Positions 6,345 through 8,126 of a DNA stretch of 8,126 bases are shown here, piece after piece. Below the pieces are notes generated by a model. The model did no database searches. It was given only the letters and a program-made list of their open reading frames with translations, and was not told the DNA's origin. Both the position numbers and the translations under genes were made by a program. How positions within the stretch are numbered: position 1 is the first letter of the stretch; every line of letters begins with the position of its first letter. Source of the DNA: Streptomyces violaceus (lineage in GTDB: Bacteria > Actinomycetota > Actinomycetes > Streptomycetales > Streptomycetaceae). Location: positions 35,753 to 43,878 of the forward strand of contig KL569143.1 in assembly GCA_000715635.1 (NCBI GenBank), in the 5' to 3' direction.

Positions 6345-6690
6345 CTGCTAGCGCCGACCCGACCTGCGTACGACGGGTCACTCTGGTCTTGCAGGGAGCG
6401 TCACCGCTCCCGTTCTCTGCCGTGTGCGCCACCGTGACGGCGCTCTTGGCGTGACGCCGACGGGCTGGAGTGCCTCGCCCGCCGGTCTCCCCTCGCCCAT
6501 GTTCCCTGCCGGTGCTCCGCGCGGTGGCGGAGTGTCTGTGAGCCGTTTCGTCCCTGCTCCCAGGGGTGTCTGCTCCCACGGATTCCAGAGCAGGCTGCTG
6601 AGGAAGCACAGCCTGGTGGGTCTGCTTGCCCACAGGAAACGTAGTCATCGGGTGCACCTCCCTGATCCCGCGGATCATGATGACTAGGGC
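6345..6690 (-). ncRNA. Putative IscB omega-RNA (guide RNA scaffold) region
   Basis: In IscB loci the omega-RNA is encoded directly upstream of iscB on the same strand. Its 5' guide is copied from the sequence beyond the left end. Here the upstream block has poor coding character and a chain of hairpins. Minus-strand order 5' to 3': 6677-6663 (6 bp), 6636-6612 (5+3 bp with one bulge), 6593-6570 (6 bp), 6565-6552 (5 bp), 6532-6515 (5 bp), 6458-6448 (4 bp), 6443-6426 (5 bp), 6411-6394 (7 bp, GUGA tetraloop of the GNRA class), and 6379-6356 (6 bp), 19 bases before the iscB start. These are potential pairings found by eye, not a computed fold. The ends are approximate; the scaffold may begin between 6660 and 6700 and end near the start codon. 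Confidence 0.6.
6663..6677. repeat. Hairpin TGATCC-CGC-GGATCA, candidate left-end palindrome
   Basis: Six perfect base pairs with a three-base loop, overlapped at one side by the palindrome ATCATGAT (6674-6681). It lies about 325 bases upstream of iscB, at the expected position of the IS200/IS605 left-end hairpin, and its stem and loop sizes match those of the hairpin at 4878-4892. Transposition usually cuts a short way outside this hairpin, which would put the left boundary near 6685-6700. Confidence 0.45.
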
Positions 6691-6691
6691 T

Positions 6692-6729
6692 GGTCACTCG
6701 ACGACCTCGCAGTCGGGGAGCGAGTGACC
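6692..6729. repeat. 9-bp perfect inverted repeat with a competing hairpin
   Basis: GGTCACTCG (6692-6700) and CGAGTGACC (6721-6729) form a perfect nine-base-pair stem around a 20-base loop. A second stem, GGGGAG (6715-6720) with CTCCCC (6729-6734), uses overlapping bases, so the two are mutually exclusive. It lies right next to the presumed left end of the IscB element. It could be an operator, a terminator or attenuator, or part of the target site. Confidence 0.55.
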
Positions 6730-6895
6730 TCCCCTCTTCGGTGAGCGCGACGCTACTGGTCACGATCATCGTCAACAGCCTCAGGGGCCCGAAAGCGCTC
6801 ATCTGTGCGAAGAGAGCCAGTTCCCCGAACGCGCAGCCGATCTTCGTGCTACGCGCCATTGAACGTATGACCGCAGGCCACCTACCGTTCCGCCC
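6730..6895. other. Non-coding gap before the Rid-family gene
   Basis: No gene is supported here. It holds a short dyad ACGAT-C-ATCGT (6762-6772) that could be an operator and, on the minus strand, a lone TTGACG (6775-6770) without a properly spaced -10 box. The plus-strand promoter of the next gene occupies the last 40 bases. A minus-strand promoter for the omega-RNA would be expected in this gap, but I cannot point to one. Confidence 0.4.
6859..6888 (+). promoter_or_regulatory. Promoter of the Rid-family gene, probably leaderless
   Basis: TTGAAC (6859-6864) and TACCGT (6883-6888) are 18 bases apart and fit actinobacterial housekeeping promoters. TACCGT ends seven bases before the ATG at 6896, so transcription should begin at or next to the start codon. 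No Shine-Dalgarno sequence is present, in agreement with a leaderless message. Confidence 0.65.
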
Positions 6896-7285
6896 ATGAC
6901 GCAGCGAAGGGCGATTCTCAGCGGTTCGGTGTTCGAGGAGCGGATCGGGTACGCGCGGGCCGTGGTCGACGGGGACTGGGTGCACGTGTCGGGGACGACC
7001 GGGTTCGACTACACGGACATGACGATCTCCGAGGACGTGGTGGAGCAGGCCGAACAGTGTCTGCGGAACATAGGGGCCGCGCTGGAGGAGGCGGGCTGTT
7101 CGTTCGCGGATGTGGTGCGGGTGCGGTATCTGCTGCCGGAGCGGGAGGACTTCGAGCCGTGCTGGCCCGTGCTGCGGAAGTGCTTCGGTGAGGTGCGGCC
7201 GGCCGCGACGATGTTGGTGTGCGGGCTGGCGGACCCTCGTATGAAGATCGAGATCGAGGTGTACGCGCGGCGGGGGAGCGGATGA
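6896..7285 (+). CDS. Rid (YjgF/YER057c/UK114) family protein, non-RidA subgroup
   Basis: A 129-residue small trimeric-fold protein of usual Rid length. Visible signatures are the HVSGTTGFD strand (residues 30-38), VEQAEQCLRNIGAALEEAGCSFADVVRVR (49-77), and the C-terminal RPAATMLVCGLADPRMKIEIEVYA (101-124). RidA hydrolyses reactive enamine/imine intermediates such as 2-aminoacrylate using a conserved arginine in a PARS-type motif. Here the same place reads PAAT, with Ala104 for that Arg. By family knowledge such proteins lack the RidA deaminase activity and belong among the Rid4-7-like groups, whose roles are poorly known. Neighbouring pdxH suggests a link to PLP-enzyme by-products, but the mobile element lies between them and the gene has its own promoter. 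Confidence 0.93.
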   Translation: MTQRRAILSGSVFEERIGYARAVVDGDWVHVSGTTGFDYTDMTISEDVVEQAEQCLRNIGAALEEAGCSFADVVRVRYLLPEREDFEPCWPVLRKCFGEVRPAATMLVCGLADPRMKIEIEVYARRGSG

Positions 7286-7391
7286 TGTGGTGCCGGGCCG
7301 ACTGCCGGGCGTCGACGTGGGGAATGCCCTCGTACAACGATTCCTTCAATGTTGCGGGAACACGGTGTGCGCTGGGTCACGTTCCAGTTGA
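7286..7391 (+). promoter_or_regulatory. Upstream region of PAS gene with ECF-sigma-like promoter
   Basis: The gap after the Rid gene has no supported gene. GGGAAC (7356-7361) and CGTT (7380-7383) are 18 bases apart, resembling promoters of extracytoplasmic-function sigma factors in Streptomyces. Transcription would start near 7390, at the alternative ATG 7392. Downstream of the Rid stop there is a GCCGGGC direct repeat but no clear terminator. Confidence 0.35.
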
Positions 7392-7451
7392 ATGATTGCA
7401 AGTAGCGAACCGACGTGCCGTACGTGCGGACGCAGCCTGCAGGGGGTCCAG

Positions 7452-8126
7452 GTGAGTGCTTCCCGGCGTAGTGGGACCACCGACGAGCTGGGGCCCGATG
7501 AGCCCGAGCGGGACAGTTCGGATGGTTCGGATCTGCTTGCCGCGTTGCTGGACGGGATGGACGCGGCCTTGTGCGCCTTCGATGCCGACGGTGTCGTGAC
7601 GCACTGGAACCGTGAGGCCGAGCGGATTCTGGGGTGGAGCGCGGACGAGGCCGTGGGCCGGCGGGGCCTGGCCGGATGGGCCGTGCGCAGCGCGGACGCC
7701 GAGGAGGTCGAGAGCCGGCTGCTGTCCGCGATGCACGCCCCGGGCCGGCAGGTGCACGAGTTCGCGTTGCTGACGAAGGACGGCGGGCGGGTGCTCGTAC
7801 GGACCCAGTCGGCGGCCGTACGAGGGCCTGACGGGAAGCCGGCGGGTGTGTACTGCGCCTTCAGCGAGGTGCACACGCAGATCGATCTGGAGCGGTCGAT
7901 CGCGTTGAGCGAGGCGCTGTTCGAGGACGCCAGCTGGGGCGTCGTGCTCGTGGATGTCGATCTGCGGCCGGCCGTGGTGAACGCGCACGCGGCCAAGGCG
8001 CTGGGCACGGGGCGTACGTCCGTGCTCGGCAGGCCGCTCGGGGATCTGCTGTCGCAGGGCGTGGAGGAGCTGGAGAGCGCGCTGCAGCATGTGCTGGCGG
8101 AGGGTGCGCCGCCCGCGCCCGCCGAG
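7452..8126 (+). CDS. PAS-domain signalling protein, N-terminal part (runs off the window)
   Basis: The reading frame stays open to the last base and codes for at least 225 residues. A first PAS domain is clear: DLLAALLDGMDAALCAFDADG, then VVTHWNREAERILGWSADEAVGR (about residues 48-70), and later GRVLVRTQSAAVRGPDGKPAGVYCAFSEV, the closing beta strands. A second PAS-like segment begins near ALFEDASWGVVLVDVD and reads on to the edge. In Streptomyces such chains commonly continue into GAF and SpoIIE-type PP2C phosphatase or kinase domains, but that part is not in view. The start is GTG 7452, five bases after AGGGGG. ATG 7392 is in frame without stops and adds 20 residues with a CRTC pair; this is the alternative start. 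Confidence 0.85.
   Translation, partial: MSASRRSGTTDELGPDEPERDSSDGSDLLAALLDGMDAALCAFDADGVVTHWNREAERILGWSADEAVGRRGLAGWAVRSADAEEVESRLLSAMHAPGRQVHEFALLTKDGGRVLVRTQSAAVRGPDGKPAGVYCAFSEVHTQIDLERSIALSEALFEDASWGVVLVDVDLRPAVVNAHAAKALGTGRTSVLGRPLGDLLSQGVEELESALQHVLAEGAPPAPAE

Larger units (their letters stand above)
4878..6690 (-). mobile_element. Solo IscB (IS200/IS605-like, ISC-type) element; ends approximate
   Basis: The unit consists of iscB and, on its 5' side, a non-coding block of about 340 bases in the omega-RNA position. Palindromes lie near both proposed ends: TGATCC-CGC-GGATCA (6663-6677) on the left-end side and CGGGCT-GCT-AGCCCG (4878-4892) on the right-end side. No Y1/HUH TnpA gene is present in the window, so the element would need help in trans or has lost mobility. 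Codon use in iscB is richer in A/T third positions (tta, aga, aaa, gtt) than in its neighbours, a sign of transfer. It sits between pdxH and a Rid-family gene without breaking either. IS200/IS605 elements leave no target duplication, so the ends cannot be set without an empty site. Confidence 0.6.

Noticed and set aside
6473..6578. Short direct repeats (CCTCGCCC at 6473 and 6491; CTGCTCCCA at 6554 and 6570) as a CRISPR array
   Set aside because: Only two copies of each, eight to nine bases long, with very short spacing; they fit RNA hairpin arms better than an array.
6274..6678. 134-codon minus-strand open frame upstream of and overlapping iscB
   Set aside because: Codon third positions are mixed, the product is low-complexity and Arg/Thr/Gly-rich, it overlaps iscB out of frame, and it coincides with the hairpin-rich omega-RNA region. 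Its strong ribosome binding site is recorded as a finding instead.
6750..6775. Minus-strand TTGACG...TAGCGT as an omega-RNA promoter
   Set aside because: The two boxes are only 14 bases apart, too close for a sigma-70-type promoter.
4696..6895. Search for a Y1/HUH TnpA transposase gene in the IscB element
   Set aside because: Neither flank contains an open frame with HUH or YxxxQ features, so the element is called solo IscB.
6401..6985. 194-codon minus-strand open frame across the Rid gene start and element end
   Set aside because: It runs antisense to the Rid gene, crosses the presumed element boundary and has no ribosome binding site or recognisable domain; long empty frames are common in high-GC DNA.
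7346..8090. Two long minus-strand open frames opposite the PAS gene
   Set aside because: They are antisense shadows. The plus-strand frame has clear PAS motifs and correct codon bias.

Overview
The window is high-GC actinobacterial chromosome, most likely Streptomyces. Third codon positions are almost always G or C, GTG starts are common, and several genes have promoters placed so close to the start codon that leaderless transcripts are likely. Six full-length genes and two genes cut by the window edges make up ordinary chromosomal content. A seventh full-length gene, its flanking non-coding DNA and its codon use are foreign to this background.

Layout. (1) Positions 2-1982, plus strand: a tight operon with the C-terminal part of a 4-coumarate:CoA-ligase-like acyl-CoA synthetase, an enoyl-CoA hydratase and a TetR regulator, all overlapping by a few bases. 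It looks like an acyl-CoA catabolism unit with its own regulator. (2) 2017-2574, plus: a small unknown protein with a four-cysteine zinc-ribbon-like region, probably leaderless. A strong hairpin (2586-2628) separates it from the convergent gene. (3) 2640-3740, minus: a citrate synthase-like protein whose expected catalytic Asp is Glu. (4) 4027-4695, plus: pdxH, divergent from (3), with a repeat-rich 286-base region between them. (5) About 4878-6690, minus: a solo IscB-type mobile element. It carries iscB (RuvC plus HNH RNA-guided nuclease, all catalytic motifs intact) and, upstream of it, about 340 bases of hairpin-rich non-coding DNA placed where an omega-RNA is expected. No TnpA/Y1 transposase is in the window. 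(6) 6896-7285, plus: a Rid-family protein lacking the arginine needed for enamine/imine deamination. (7) 7392 or 7452 to the window end, plus: the N-terminus of a PAS-domain signalling protein.

The most interesting system is the IscB/omega-RNA module. iscB contains a TTA codon, so in Streptomyces its translation should depend on the bldA tRNA and therefore on development. Its conserved N-terminal motif extends past the only plausible start codon, which suggests a displaced start. The iscB stop codon overlaps the -35 box of a well-formed promoter that drives a 12-codon ORF with a very strong ribosome binding site, followed by a chain of hairpins including a three-way junction. That small downstream transcription unit is not explained by known IscB biology. 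The exact element ends, and hence the natural guide, cannot be fixed from one sequence alone; an empty-site comparison would settle them.
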